Shown here in pieces: positions 23,401-36,119 of a DNA stretch of 64,000 nucleotides. The translations under genes were made by a program, and so were the position numbers. The stretch's first letter is position 1, and every line of letters begins with the position of its first letter. This DNA is from Talpa occidentalis (lineage: Eukaryota > Chordata > Mammalia > Eulipotyphla > Talpidae): positions 54,796,329 through 54,860,328 of the forward strand of contig NW_023601212.1 in NCBI RefSeq assembly GCF_014898055.3, in the 5' to 3' direction. The notes under the pieces were generated by a model. It made no database searches, was not told the origin of the DNA, and saw only the letters and a program-made list of their open reading frames with translations.

Positions 23401-26400
23401 CATACACAGTAAACGGGTTTCATTTTTTCATGTCTGCACAATACAGTACACACACGGAGGCCGGGCCTCCCAGAGAACGCTTTGCAATATATTTACCTAG
23501 AAGGCTTTGCAAAGTCCGGAAGGAAAAGCTATTAAACATAGGTTAATTAAAATGACAGTACCTCCTTTACATCAGTTTACATTTTTTTTCTTCACATTTT
23601 TATAATACAAAGATATTTTATTGAATTGCTGCACAACCAGTTTTAAGATGATTTGTAAACATGTAAATTCCTACAATTTGCATTAAACATCATTGTAGTT
23701 TCTATCATTTGCTCTTTGAATTAATGTTTTATTCACTAGTATTCTTAAGGTAGTAAAAGAAGATGTGAGTTTGAACTTCTTGCAGAAAAGTTATGAGTCT
23801 CTAATGCTGTGCGAGTACACACTTTATTCAAGTATTGCAAAAAGCTAAGGCCACTTTTTTTCAAGACAAGAAAGTGAACAAAATTGTTTTTATCAATAGG
23901 CCACAACACTCATATGAGCAATGAAATCTCTTTTGAAAGATAATTTCTCAGAGACCTGTAGTCATAGAAGGAATTTTCTTCTTTTAAATAAAAGAAAAAT
24001 AAATTACCTTCCTTGTTAACTACTTTTGAGCTCTTCCCACTTTTCCCTAGAGTAAAAATTCCTGTTTAGACCTGAAGAGGGAATCTATACCCTGTACTTA
24101 ATTAACCCAGAGTTATGTACCCTGGATAGCACAAATTATTTTGGACTCAGAAATAAATCTGAAGTCTACATGTTGGTTTACTACTAAATTCTGATAGTGC
24201 TATTCTAAAAGATATTACTGCTGATGCAAAGATCTTTTTCTTAGAGGAGTTATGAAGAAAGAGTGAAAGAGGATGGGAGTGTGGGGAAAAGGAACAAAGA
24301 TTAGAAAGGGGAAATATTTAGATTCTTGGTTAAGAGGCAGAGCTTGATTAAAAAGATCCCGATAAGGAACAAGTGGCTAAGTATCCGCATTTATCACCCC
24401 TAATCCTAACAACAAACCCATTTTCCTTTATGTTCAAATGGTTAATTCGGCTAATTATAGATACCTTGTTTTCTGCTACCAGATGACGGATAACCATTTC
24501 TAGTAAGAAGTAAGACTGATCTAATCCTGCCTCACATCTGGAACCCAAGATTCTCAAGATAGTAACAAAGGCTGGGAAGGTTAGAACTGTGACAGCCACG
24601 TTCCTGGCAGCGCTCTTACCAGAGTACTCTAAGTCCAGACTGCTGATTCATGGACTTAAATTCCTTTTTTTCCTTTCCTGGAACCATGTCATAAAGAGTA
24701 AAGATAAACTTTGTTGTTAAAAACTGATTTAGATTCAAATAATAAGGATGTAGAAAAACAACCTATATTCCTATAGCATTATTTTCATATTGTTTATAAA
24801 AAATTTACAGCAGCTGTAAAGTTTTAGTATTTAAGGACAATGTAATCCTACAAACAACCAAATGATGTAGATGATTTTCTGTCTTCCAAATAACACAAAC
24901 TGGAAAAAAATTCCTTTGCTTTTCCTTGGCCATATGAAAATAGTATCTCCACACTACTGGTTAATAACCCCAAGAAACCCTAGCTGCTCTCAGTCAGTTT
25001 GCTTATTATGGCTACGTGACTAGAGCTCCACATCAAAAGCCTACAAGAAATGCTGGCGATACATCAAGCCAAGCATTTCCCGAGACCCAATCACAATAGT
25101 TCAGTGCTTTCCTTATTGATCAAGAGCTATCACACCAGTCCTTGTGCAAAATGCAAAATTCCAATGATTATTTTAATAAGTTTCTCATAATGACAAGACA
25201 AAAGCAAAGAGGAGTGGAAGTGTGCATAGTGAAACATTTGAGCTGCAAAGGCATATTTGGAGGAAAGATGCAGAAATGAACGAACATGCACACTTAAAAG
25301 ATTATACCGTCTTTGGGGTATTTTTCTAACTTATTTTGAAGCTATAACATTCCAGGATATTTGTAATATGAATCCAGTGGATGTCTTATATCATGCTTCT
25401 AATCAGGACCTTCAATATTAAGGCATTTACATTCACGCCTAAGATATCCACATTCTTCTGGATTACTTGAAGGACATGACTGATTAAGGGAAACCAGTCA
25501 AAAAGGCAGGGCACTGATGATGTCCTGGAAGAGCGCCACGCATGCTCTCACATAGCAGCAGGAGTCTTTTTTTTTTTTTTCCCCCCAGATTCAGGTAAAT
25601 AGTTGTGAGAAGCTATGCTGCAAGAGAGGCAGAATCAAACTTGACAATGTCTTTAAATCATTTCTCCCACTGCAGGTGATCTTGGAAAAGCTCATCTTCT
25701 TTTCACTGAATTAAACTGCCTTCTTCGATATGTGTATGGGTTTGTTAAAACCATAGGGTCCTGTGCAAAGGCTACGAACCACAGAAGCTTCAAGACAAAA
25801 GTTTTAACTATTACAAGAAGAATCTTTCACTTCTGAATAGGGACACATATTTTCAATAATTTATCTTAAAATAAATTAAAAAATGTTCCGTAGCACAAAA
25901 CAAGCACACAAACAATGGACAATTTTTTTGTCTTTGGTGCACACACTCATTTCCTAAATCATTCAAGTAACAGCGTCTGACTTCTTGGGGAGAGATGGGA
26001 GTTGAAAGTTTGAAGGCCAAAACAAATTATTTCCACTTCTGCCATGCCTGGATGCCTGAGGTGGTCCTGAGGATCTGGGATCTGGGAGCAGCTGGTAGAG
26101 GTTCAGGAGTAAGAAAAGTGCGGGGGTACAACAAGGGGTGGCAGACCAGCCCTGCATCAGTCCTGGAGCCCATTCTTCGGTGGGGGCATTTCTTTGTTTT
26201 CATGTCCACCATTTCGAGAGAACTAAAAATAACCATAGGTTTAAAATTCTTTAGATGGTGCTCAGAAAGCAAGGCTACCATCGACTTGTGTTGATAGTCC
26301 ATCCACTTGGTGCTGCTCAACTGCAGTGATGGAGAAAATGTCTTCCAAAGAGAAACTACGTGAGCTCCAGAATGTGAAATAGGCCCACATTCTTAGACTT

Positions 26401-26884
26401 GCCTATTTAGAGGTGGTGAAAGGTTTAATACTGTTTGGAGATGATAATGTCCATTTATGACTTTCATGGTACTGACCAGGATTACTCTTCAAAAATGGTA
26501 TGATGCATCTATATTACCTTTCTTCCCGACTTCAGACTCCAGGAAGTGATACCCTAGGTCTAAGCTAAGAGGTAAGTCTGGTGTTTCCAGCCCTCATCTG
26601 AGACCCAGTAGGGATGTAACAAGAGATGTAGGATTATACTCTGTGTCAGTATCAGGAGTCAACCCTGCCCACTGAAAATAACCAATTAATCCGGTGGACA
26701 GTCTCTAAAGACAAAGGCTGCAATACCAGATACACCGCTTTGTCCCACTCACTCCAAACCAGCAGTCTTTCAGAACAGGAAGGTCCGGAAGCACTCTTGC
26801 TATGATGGAGATGGGGTGTTTAGCAGGAGGCAGAAAGGCCCAGGACTCATGTTAGCACTCAGTGTTCGATTTATTTGCAAGATG

Positions 26885-27049
26885 TCACACAAGTAGCATT
26901 CTCCCCTGTTTTTCACTGATCTGATTGAGAACATCAATAGTATCTCTGATCAAGGTCTCAAAGATCCCATCAGCTAGCTGCATCTTTACACACAACTCAT
27001 CCTCATCATAGTTCACCCACTGGGCCTCCTCTTCGTGGAGCTCCTGTAC
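26885..27049 (-). CDS. CEP350: CEP350 last coding exon and stop codon
   Basis: The final coding segment is 165 nt: 54 residues plus TGA (26885-26887 on the minus strand). It begins VQELHEEEAQWVNYDEDEL and ends NQISEKQGRMLLV. The acceptor is AAATGCTAG before 27049. The helical, acidic C-terminus agrees with my memory of the mammalian CEP350 ending. The exon continues without a break into the 3' UTR. Confidence 0.96.
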   Translation of the reverse strand, partial: VQELHEEEAQWVNYDEDELCVKMQLADGIFETLIRDTIDVLNQISEKQGRMLLV

Positions 27050-27620
27050 CTAGCATTTAGGGGGGAAAAAGGTAGAAAAATCACTGTTACACAAAGGCTG
27101 GGAAATGAGTTATGTCTGCTGACTTGGTAGTCCCATCATTGAGAACACCTGAGAAAAAGAGTAAGTTATGCAGTGACATCAATATCCCCTTTAAAGTTAT
27201 GAAGAGTTAAAAAACTCAATGGCCAAATAAAATTAAAATGAATTCAAAATTATCAAAATGGAATATGATAATACTCTAGCATTTTATTAATATTAAGGAT
27301 TATAAGTGTGTTATATATGTCAGCCTAAGTGAATGTATATAGGAATTTAAGAGGCAGAGAAAGCAAAATACTAGTTATATGGATCTGCAATTATAAAATA
27401 CATATATCCAAACACAGTATTAGATGATTCTGGAGAACTATAAATAAATATACAAAACTTAATATTCATTACAGTATTTTTAAAATGTAATGCTGTTTAT
27501 TTTTTTTAAAGTCATTATTATATAATACTTTTTTTTTTTTTAGCACTTTAGGATTTAGGGATTCCTAATGTAAAATGAAAAAATCAAATTAAAATAATTG
27601 CTCAAGATTTTGTTCTTCTT
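27050..27620. other. Intron sequence upstream of the last exon
   Basis: AT-rich; no feature recognised apart from the splice acceptor at 27050-27051. Confidence 0.6.
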
Positions 27621-27634
27621 TATAATAAATTCTT

Positions 27635-27908
27635 TTTGTTTTTTTAAGATTTATTTATTTATGCATACAAGAGCTGGGGTACAGGCCAGAGATGCAGGGG
27701 GTAAGAGGATTCACCCGAGACAGAGTGGGGAACAGAACAGGCAGATTGACCGAAGTACACTGCTGAGGGGAGCAGCAGGTGAGTCAGGAGAGGTCTGCCT
27801 TGCCATGTGGGTTTCTCCCTGGCCAGCTGGGGATCGAACTCGTGCTGCAGAGGCTGTAGATTGCTTCATAGTGCAGTGCTTAACCCCTTGCACCACCAGG
27901 GAGGCCCC
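27635..27908 (-). mobile_element. Full-length tRNA-derived SINE in a CEP350 intron
   Basis: It has the same orientation as the gene. The flanking duplication TATAATAAATTCTT / TACAATAAATTCTT (27621-27634, 27909-27922) has one mismatch. Confidence 0.92.
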
Positions 27909-27922
27909 TACAATAAATTCTT

Positions 27923-29760
27923 AAAAGCAACTTACAAGGAAACACACTAGACTTACTGTAAATAATGGTACTGTGAGGGGGAGGCCAGGTAGAGAAAGTA
28001 GATTGATTATAAGCCCAGATATAGTCACAAATTCAGCAAAGGTAACTGCAGTGATGGAGGTGTCGAACCCGAAGTCTCATTTAGCAAAAATGCCAAGTGA
28101 CAACAAGCTCCTGACTTGCCACAATCACAGTTCATTTGAAAAAGACAGAAGTGAAGAGGGGCCCTTGTCCTCTGGTCCCGATGAAGTAAACGAGTAAACG
28201 AGAAGACTTGTGGGTCAAAGAGGCTACATCATCCCAGAGTTTTAGAGTTAGAGAGGGAAGAACAGTATTGCCCATTAACCCTCGACTAGGGTTGACAAAT
28301 ATATGACAAAGGGCTGCCACATTTCTCTTTGAGGGGGGTTGTTTGAAGGATATGCCAAGTACTTTTTCACTAAGATACAGCCCATGAATGGATGTACCAC
28401 CAAGAAGAGTTGTATGGCCAAGTAAGTTTTAGGAAAATCCCTCTGGGGGGTTTTACAATGTATATTAGCCTATTAAAGAGAAGTCTACCAGTAAAGAAAC
28501 CTATTTAATTCAGAATTTCCATATTTATTTGATCAAAGAATCATTTTCTATGACTGTAAAAGGAAAATTACTAACCTTCCAAGGAACCATGTTCTGCTTA
28601 TAGGAAGAATGCCATAAGAAATGGCCTAAGCCAACATTTTTCAAATTGGTACTAAGGGAAAACTATGTTCTGGGAAAGCTAATAGGTGTGTCCTCTGAAA
28701 AGATTTCTTATCACCCATAAATTTGTTAAAACAAAGCTGCACAGCTTTCCTTTTTATAGATAAGTTCTCTTAGCCTTTAGTATTAAATTTGTTCTTTGAG
28801 CAACTTTGTCTCCAATAAAATATTTAGGAAGCATTGTCCTAATTAAATTCTTTTTGCCCTTCAGAGTAGAAATATATGCTTGGGACATTATCCATTGTTA
28901 TCTCTCAGTGTACCCAGGATGAGCCCCACAGTGCCCTTGTCAGTATTGGCAAAAGTTTACACTATTTCCTGTTCAGCTGCTGAGAACTAACATCATGTTT
29001 TCTTTTTTGCTTTGGCTATCTGAACGCACGAAGTGTAACGTGGAACTTCAACTATGGCAACAGAGGGATTGTATTTGACTCCATTTTTTCCTTCTGCACT
29101 TTGCAGTCTATTCTCTTCTATTATAGTTTTCCTATTCCTAAAGACGTTATGTGTGTAAATTAAATTATACTAAAAAGTTGGACTAAATTTTTTTAAAATA
29201 GGGTATCAGGTTGATAGAAAAGAACAATGTGACAAACAGAATGTGGTTAAACATCAGCAAGTGTCTGTAAGAGTCTTTCATCACATCCTTGTGAACAAGA
29301 TTGGGAAATAAGAGACAAGTCAGTTAAGTGGATCTGTACTTTATTTGATTAAAGGTAAATTATCAACCTGAAAGGAAGTTTCTACCTGAAAGATGCAGGA
29401 ACTTTTTTCTTAATCCTTCAATTCTATCTTGTTCTATCTTGTTCATATTATACTACATGAAATTATTATGCAGATTATATTGTTTATGTTTTTCCATAAG
29501 GCTATGAGCTCATCAAACTTTTGCATTTCAATTATAATTTCTCAGTTACTAAGACAATGCCAATAGACAGTGCTAAATAAATATCTGCTATATGGTATGT
29601 GGGAGTAAAAGGCTGTCTTTGGTTCTCTCCAGTTAATCATTTTAATAGTGATGTAGATACATTAACTCTAGAGATAGGGAAGTTGGGAAATGTACCAACT
29701 ATGTTGGAAGAAAAAACACGTTTGTGTCAGTAGTGTGGGTACTGGGCCAAATTTAACAAG
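27923..29760. other. Intron sequence, nothing firmly recognised
   Basis: Possible L2 3'-end trace at about 29495-29600 (GCTATGAGCTCATCAAACTT). No exon-like frame with splice sites. Confidence 0.4.
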
Positions 29761-29764
29761 ATGA

Positions 29765-30775
29765 ACAAGAACTGCCTAGAGTAAGGAAAATAAAAGGAAA
29801 AGTAAACAAATGGAACTACATCAAACTAAAAAGCTTCTGCATGTCAAAAGAAACAATCACTAAAACAAAATGACACCCTGCCGAATGAGAGAACATATTT
29901 GCTCACCATACATGTGACTGATATCCAAGATCTAAAAAGAGCTCACACAACTCAACAAAAAGAAAACAAAAAACACAACCAAAAAATGGACAGAAGATCT
30001 AAATAGACACCTCGCAAAGCACACACGCAGATAGCAAACAGGTACTTAAAAAATGCTCATTATCACTTCACATCACGGAAATGCAAATCAAAACCACATT
30101 GAGACAGCAACTCACACCCGTATCAGAAAAAGTTCAGAAACAGCAAGTGTTAAGAATGTAAAAATAGGGAACCCTTGTACACTGTTGGTGGGAATATTAG
30201 AGTGGTACAGGCCCAATACAAAACAGTATGGAGGTTTCTCAATATATTAAAAATAGATCTACAATATGATTCAGCAATTCCACTCCTAAAGAATGCAAAA
30301 ACATGAAGTTGAAGAGATACATATATGCACTCCTATGTTCACTGTAGCACTATTAACAATAGCCAAGTTATGGAAGCAACCTAAGTGCCCAAGGACAGAT
30401 GAGTGGATTAAGAAAATGTGTGTGCATACACGCGCACACACACATACACACACCTGCAAATGGCAACATTGCTAGAAATGGGATTATGATAAGCAAAATA
30501 AGCCAGAAAGAGGACAAATAGCACACGACTTTTCTTCTATATGGAATACAGACAAAACAGAGTCAGACAAAAACCAAACTAAAAACAATCTGACTGTAAA
30601 ACTAATCTACCTGAAGAGGAACAGGGAGAGGGAGAACAATGGACAAAGGTGGAGGACTATCGGTGCTTAGGTGGTGGGTATAGTAGCATACACCCAAAGA
30701 GGTGGAATCCAATATTTCTGAATTATATACAATGTTGTAAACCAATGATATCTTAATAATAATTTAAAACATATG
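29765..30775 (+). mobile_element. Older L1 3' portion (ORF2 end and 3' UTR)
   Basis: Plus-sense ORF2 remnants (ATGTTCACTGTAGCACTATT, AGCCAAGTTATGGAAGCAAC) with many frameshifts, then a 3' UTR. A CA run lies at about 30435-30453. It is antisense to CEP350. Confidence 0.8.
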
Positions 30776-31973
30776 GCTTCTTGGGTCCTTGATAAATGTT
30801 TCAAAAGACTGTAGAAAAAATTTAAATTGTTATATAAAACCCCAAAGCTGTAGAAGCAAATTCTAATTAATTAATCCTGTGAAAATCAATTTAGGTTTAA
30901 TAAAAGAAACTTATCAACAGTAAGTGGAAAATTGGGAGCTATTGAGTACCTCATCAGCTTCTAGTTGTAAGGGAGATTCAAACATCACCTATGTGGTTTC
31001 ACTACAGGATTTGTCATTTTAAGTTCAGTTTCTATCTTCCTGAAGTACATATTTTACCCTGTAAATTATGATTAAGTGTCACCCTTAAAAAAAAAAAAGA
31101 AGCACTTTTTTAAATTTTAATTTTAGGTCTTTAATGTAAAGGTCTTAGCCTTTGTCTGCAAATGTCTTTATTTTAACTCTTACTCTTGAATTATAGTTTC
31201 CTTTAATACAGACTTCTGACTTGGTGGGGTTTTTGCTTCAGCAATTTGAAGATACTATTTCATGGTAATCTGACCTCTGTTGCAACTCTTGAGGAATCAA
31301 ATGATAGCCCTTTATGGGGAAATCTTTCTATTCTTTTTGGTCTCTCTTTAAGATCGTGTCTTCATGCTACTGTTTCGCTAGATTTGTCCAGGTGTGGATT
31401 TATTTTTACTTATTTAATGTACAGATTCATAGCTTCATTCAGTTATGAAAAGTTTTCAACTACTCTCTCAGAATATTGTCTCTTCAATTCTTTCAATTTT
31501 CTGTGACTCTTCCCTTGACATATCTGTGGCCTTATTTCACTTTCATGTCTGTGTACTTCTCCCCTAACTAGTTCAACTTCCCACTCTTAAATCCCTGTTT
31601 TGGCACTTAGGATTTCTCTTCTTTCTCAAGATATCTTGATGTATCGCAATATTTTTTGTTATATTTTACCCAGTATGTTTATATATTTATAAAATACAAT
31701 TTTTTTTTGCTAAAACTCATAGTCTTGCCAGCTAATTTCTTGTACAAAGTTTGGTTTTTAATGTTCTTCAGGAGTTTTTCAAATTTAATTTATAAGTAAT
31801 AAAAGTATACAATATTCTTAATCCTTCCCCTATTAAGAGGACATTTTTACAATCATGTGAGCAGTTACTTCCATTAGTCTAACTAGCTGGAAGCCTCAAA
31901 TATTAAACCTCTATGTCATTTTGAACTGGTATACCATCTTTGCTCTGACATGTGCTCAAAATAAATTTATCTT
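30776..31973. other. Intron sequence; weak old L1-like traces
   Basis: AT-rich and no named family beyond vague resemblance. Nothing coding. Confidence 0.35.
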
Positions 31974-31988
31974 AAAAATTAAGCTTTA

Positions 31989-32249
31989 GGGCCTCCTCAG
32001 TGGCGTAGCGGGTTGAATGCCGTGCTGTGATGCTGTCCACAGCCTCTACAGCGCAGGTTCGATTCCCAGCTGGCTAGGGAGAAACCCACATGGCATGGCA
32101 GACCTCTCCTGCCTGGCCCGCTGCTCCCCTCAGCAGTGTCTTTGGCCCGTCTGCCTGTTCTCTTCCCCGTTCTCTCTAGTGAATTCTCTCACCCTCCCAA
32201 GCCTCTGATCTATACCACAGTTCTTGTATAAATAAATAAATCTTTAAAA
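31989..32249 (+). mobile_element. Full-length tRNA-derived SINE (sense)
   Basis: Starts GGGCCTCCTCAGTGGCGTAG, has B-box-like GGTTCGATTCCC, and ends (AAAT)nCTTTAAAAA. The target duplication AAAAATTAAGCTTTA lies at 31974-31988 and 32250-32264. Confidence 0.95.
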
Positions 32250-32268
32250 AAAAATTAAGCTTTAATAA

Positions 32269-32473
32269 TGGGACCTCCCTGGTGGTGCAAGGGATTAAGT
32301 CTCAGCACCATGAAGCTATCCGCAGCCACTGCAGCATGAGTTTAATACCCAGCCAGGTAGCTGACCCACAATGCACAGCAGACCTCTCTTGCCTCGCCCA
32401 CTGCTTCCCTCAGCCTACACTCCAGCTCTTGTATTCATAAATAAATAAATCTTTAAAAAAAAAAAACTTAAAA
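32269..32473 (+). mobile_element. Internally deleted tRNA-derived SINE next to the previous one
   Basis: Starts GGGACCTCCCTGGTGGTGCA. About 85 nt of the central body are missing (the head and mid part join directly to CTACACTCCAGCTCTTG). Its right flank is a third copy of the same target (32474-32490). Confidence 0.92.
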
Positions 32474-32641
32474 AAAAATTAAGCTTTAATACACCAGTCA
32501 CCTTTCACCTAAATCTTTATAGCTGGTCTTCTTACACAGACTTGTTTCTTTTGAAGCATTCTTCCAGTGTTTTTTTAGTAACTGAAAATCTGATCTTGCA
32601 ATTTCTTTTGCTTAAATTGCTTGCTTTTAAAATAAAATTCA

Positions 32642-32920
32642 GGGCTTCCTCTGGTGGCGCAAGCGTTGAGCACAACGCTGTGAAGCTGTCTGCAGCCACT
32701 GCAGCGCCAGTTCAATCCCAGCCGGCCGGCAAGGGTTCCACATGGCGTGGCAGACCTCTCCTGTCATGCCCGCTGCTCCCCTCAGCAGTGTATTTTATCA
32801 GTCTGTCTGTTCTGTTCCCCTCTCTGTCTCTGGTGAATCCTCTCATCCTCCTGCGCATCTGGCCTATACTCCGGTTCTTAGTAAAATGAATAAATAAATC
32901 TTAAAAATAAAAAAAATAAT
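32642..32920 (+). mobile_element. Full-length tRNA-derived SINE
   Basis: Begins GGGCTTCCTCTGGTGGCGCA. The duplication AAAATAAAATTCA lies at 32629-32641 and 32921-32933. Confidence 0.93.
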
Positions 32921-32935
32921 AAAATAAAATTCAAA

Positions 32936-33460
32936 ATCCTTTACATGACTTACAAGGGCACTACAGGATTTATACTCTCTACTTCTCCAGTTTTATCTGA
33001 CACTACCTCTTCCTTGACTCCAGTAACAATGACATTTCAGCTCAAACCCACATCTTTCTCATTTCAGGTCTCTGCATATGTGACTGCTCTCCTATTGTTT
33101 GCTCTCCCATAGAACTCAGTTAATATTTATTCATCTTTAAGATCTCAGTTTAGATGTCACTTCCTCAGGGAAGCCTGGCCCTGACCATCCTCATTAGATC
33201 AGTTTCCCCTGGTTTATGTTTTCACAACAGATTCCTTTTATATTTTAATTAATATATAATTCAATTTATAAATTAAATTATTTATAAGTAATAATTTATA
33301 ATTTATATTTAATTTATAATTACATACTTGCATAAATTATATAATAGCTAGTTTCTTCCAACAAACTGTAAACCCATGGAGGCAGAGTCTGTATTTGTTT
33401 TGCTTTATTAGCACTATTCTTAATGTATGCACAGAAATGGTTTGTAAGGGATATGATCAA
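32936..33460 (+). mobile_element. L2 LINE 3' region
   Basis: AGATGTCACTTCCTCAGGGA and GTAAACCCATGGAGGCAGAG match the L2 3' part. An extremely AT-rich, partly self-complementary block (33235-33350) is embedded in it. Confidence 0.75.
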
Positions 33461-34380
33461 TTTAACTAAGTAATTGAGTGTCTTTTGACTTTTTTTTCTT
33501 TAACACTTAAAGAAGTAGAGGAAGTTAATATCTTGGAAATTAATAACTCAAACCTTGAAACACTGAAGAAATATGAGATCAAGTTCACTTTCTTGAGTGG
33601 TAAAAAGATTCTAAAGAACTAGCTAGTAAAATCTTGGTACTTATTTGGTGGGCAAGTCACTGAATCTAAAGTTCCTCATTTATAAAATAGAAAAATAACA
33701 GTAGTCCTTTCTATCTTGTATCACTATTATAAAAACCAAATAAGGCCCAAGAAAGAATGGTAACTAATGGTAACTAACTACAAAGAGTGGTATATGGTAG
33801 CTATAAATGGTACACTAAAGTTTACCTACTATAGTCATTACTGAGTAAAATGAAGTAGCAGAGTAGACATAGTTGGAATAAACTGATAAATTTAAGCATT
33901 ATACTTCCATTAAATGAATGTTAAATATAGATAAGACAAAAAGAAGGAAAATGTTTACAGATAAACCTGAATCAAGTGACATCTGAGTTTCCAAAGGTTT
34001 GCTATTACTTGACATTCTTTTAGGGAGGAAAGGATGAAAAAAAAACTTTTGGTACATATTTTTCTAATGTTAGAGAACCACATTGCAAAATGGAATAAAT
34101 CCTATCCAGCTAAGGTTCTGGTTGATGATGGTGATGATGATGATGACAACGATGATGACAGTAATTTTGCAATAACAGATAATAATTATTGAGTTATATG
34201 CAGGGAACTAATCTATATTTACATATGTAAGTCTAACTAAATCCTCTTAATAATTTTATCAGGTAGGCACTATTACTATCTTCATTTTGCAGAGATGTTT
34301 TGCAATGAGACACAAAAAGGTTAGACAACTTATCCAAGATTGCAATAAATTCAGTCTGGCTTCAGTCTCTATACGCTAAT
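33461..34380. mobile_element. Intron with two MIR copies and a (GAT)n run
   Basis: MIR in plus sense at about 33630-33770. MIR antisense at about 34165-34380 (CTATCTTCATTTTGCAGAGA). A GAT/GAC triplet run lies at 34122-34160. The rest is unassigned. Confidence 0.5.
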
Positions 34381-34644
34381 CTACTACCTTTAAATTTCAT
34401 TCTATTCAACCTTTTATTTCTCATGTTTCTTATGTTTCACACCCACAAAATAGTTATGTTAAGCACTCATCAAAGGAAAGCAATTTCCAAAATGGTGAGG
34501 CAGGAATGCAGCAAACGAAAGGCATTAAGACTTTACTATCATAGACTTAAGATCAATTATATTATTTTTCCTTTCAGTATCTAACTACAGTCTGATTTTA
34601 AAAGAGATGCTCAAAATAAAATTAGTTCAGTTGTATATACTAAC

Positions 34645-34767
34645 CAGGATATGGTCTACTCGGTCTCGTTTCTTTCTTCCAAATTTCATCATTTTCTGCC
34701 AATCTGTTTTGTGGTTAGTTTCCTTCTTAAGACTAAACAACTTGAGTACTTCAGTTGCTAAGAAGGT
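34645..34767 (-). CDS. CEP350: CEP350 coding exon (41 codons), C-terminal domain
   Basis: This 123-nt, phase-0 exon begins TFLATEVLKLFSLKKETN and ends KKRDRVDHIL. It is Lys/Arg-rich and contains the TDWQKMMKFGRKKRD motif. The acceptor is TTTCACAG before 34767 and the donor is CTG|GTTAGT at 34645, with T at +3. It has no ATG-started frame of useful length; it was placed by matching the C-terminus of CEP350 and the splice phases on both sides. Confidence 0.94.
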
Positions 34768-34784
34768 CTGTGAAAGTAAGAAGA

Positions 34785-34985
34785 ATAAATGAAACACAGC
34801 AACCCTAGAGCTGCTGCTCAGAGTGGTCCTAGAATCAACAGCATCAGCATCACTTGGGAACTTTCTAAGAAATGTAGAACCCCAGACCTATTGAGGAGGA
34901 AAATTTCTATTTTAACAAAACCTCCAAGTGATTCACACACAATGAAATCTGAGAGGCACTGCACTAGAAATATAACCTTTTCTGA
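34785..34985. mobile_element. MER5A (hAT-Charlie) copy in the CEP350 intron
   Basis: AGCATCAGCATCACTTGGGA and AACAAAACCTCCAAGTGATT match MER5A. It is just upstream (in transcript sense) of the penultimate exon's acceptor. Confidence 0.85.
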
Positions 34986-35462
34986 AATAAAGAAACCTAT
35001 GACTAGACAGATAAATTCTCACCGATGTGATTTTAAAGTTGGTTTGTTGGGAATTCTTGTAGCTTCAGGGCACTTAATCTTCTTAGTTAATAAATTTTTT
35101 ATACATCACATTATCATCCAATATATTTCAAAACCACCTTGCCAATTTGAAAACTCCAAATCAAAGATGGAAAGGTAACATTTATGTGTCTCGCTGGCAT
35201 GTTTGATTTCTATACGACAGGCTTTCAGGTGTACTTCTAGAATATTATATCTATCTAAATTACCAAAAGCTCACTTAAAATCCCTATCAATGGCAATAAT
35301 TTATTTATTTCCTAATTTTTTCTTAAATATTATAAATTGCATAATATAGGAAATAACTGGAAGGCAAATAATACTGAAGAATAAGTGCTTTTATGGTATT
35401 TATAGATCTGTGTAAATGAATAGCAAGTCAAAAAATGAGGTACTCTATATACTCTGCAGTAC

Positions 35463-35609
35463 CTTTATTTCATCAAGATTGTTCGGATCTTTCACACGTC
35501 GGAAATAACTAGAGTTGATTCTACATGGCTTCATCCAGACAGGTTGATTCAAGTTGGGATCCTCAGCAAATATTTCCTCAAAAATCTCTTTTGTTAAATC
35601 AAAAACCGC
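35463..35609 (-). CDS. CEP350: CEP350 coding exon (49 codons), C-terminal domain
   Basis: This 147-nt, phase-0 exon begins AVFDLTKEIFEEIFAEDP and ends DPNNLDEIK. It is an amphipathic helical segment followed by a conserved-looking WMKPCRINSSYFRR motif. The acceptor is CATCAAG before 35609 and the donor is AAG|GTACTG at 35463. It belongs to the conserved C-terminal region of the protein, which with the next two exons may resemble the DUF4378 type of helical domain. That domain assignment is an inference I could not test. Confidence 0.95.
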
Positions 35610-35711
35610 CTTGATGGAGGAAAAATGAAATAAAATAAAGTGGCTAAGAATCCAAATTTTAGACAACAGAGAGAAGTTTAAAAATTAGAACTATCCTTCC
35701 ATGTTACATAC

Positions 35712-36119
35712 CTGTTTGTAAACCCTCTTACTAGTGCTTTCTATATCTAGACCTTTACTGGCACAGCCAACTAGTTTTGTAGGGATACTGATGCTATGAA
35801 CATCATGACCTAATTCTTTCCATTTCCAAAGTTCTTCTGCTGCATTATGTACAAGTATTTCTACTTCTTCTGCAGTATGCGGAACTGCCAATAATGTTTC
35901 ACATGGCTTTTGGGGAACTCTTTTAGGTTCTGCCATGAGAGGAACAATTGTTTCTTCTGCCTTATTTTTTTGGATCTTGTGGGAAGAGCTCAAACCAAAG
36001 TCTTCATCAAACCAGTCTTGATCATCTCCTAGTGCACTCAGGAACTCCCGGCTAATTTCAAGTTCTGCAAGTCTCTTAGCAAGCTCTTCTTGCCCACTGG
36101 CACCAAATACTGGACTCTC
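35712..36119 (-). CDS. CEP350: CEP350 coding exon (136 codons)
   Basis: This 408-nt, phase-0 exon begins ESPVFGASGQEELAKRLAEL and ends ESTSKRVYKQ. It contains an acidic motif (GDDQDWFDEDFG), then an Ala/Glu/Trp-rich helical segment (EEVEILVHNAAEELWKWKEL). It reads as well-conserved, ordered sequence, unlike the preceding large exon. The acceptor is CTGTAG before 36119 and the donor is CAG|GTATGT at 35712. The downstream intron is only 102 nt. The true exon extends upstream of the first in-frame ATG/TTG, to the acceptor. Confidence 0.96.

Larger units (their letters stand above)
23195..26884 (-). other. CEP350: CEP350 3' UTR
   Basis: About 3.7 kb of AU-rich sequence follows the stop codon and lacks the SINE, L1 and L2 insertions that crowd both flanks, as expected for a retained UTR. 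It ends near 23195, about 17 nt beyond a canonical AATAAA. Further AATAAA hexamers occur at about 26868, 23829, 23730 and 23618, so shorter 3' ends are possible. The exact cleavage site is inferred. Confidence 0.8.

Noticed and set aside
31989..32249. tRNA genes in the SINE heads
   Set aside because: A-box and B-box-like sequences are present, but the heads lack a foldable cloverleaf and lie in SINEs with TSDs.
31974..32490. Repeats with regular spacing, possible CRISPR-like array
   Set aside because: They are target-site duplications of two SINEs, and this is a mammalian genome.
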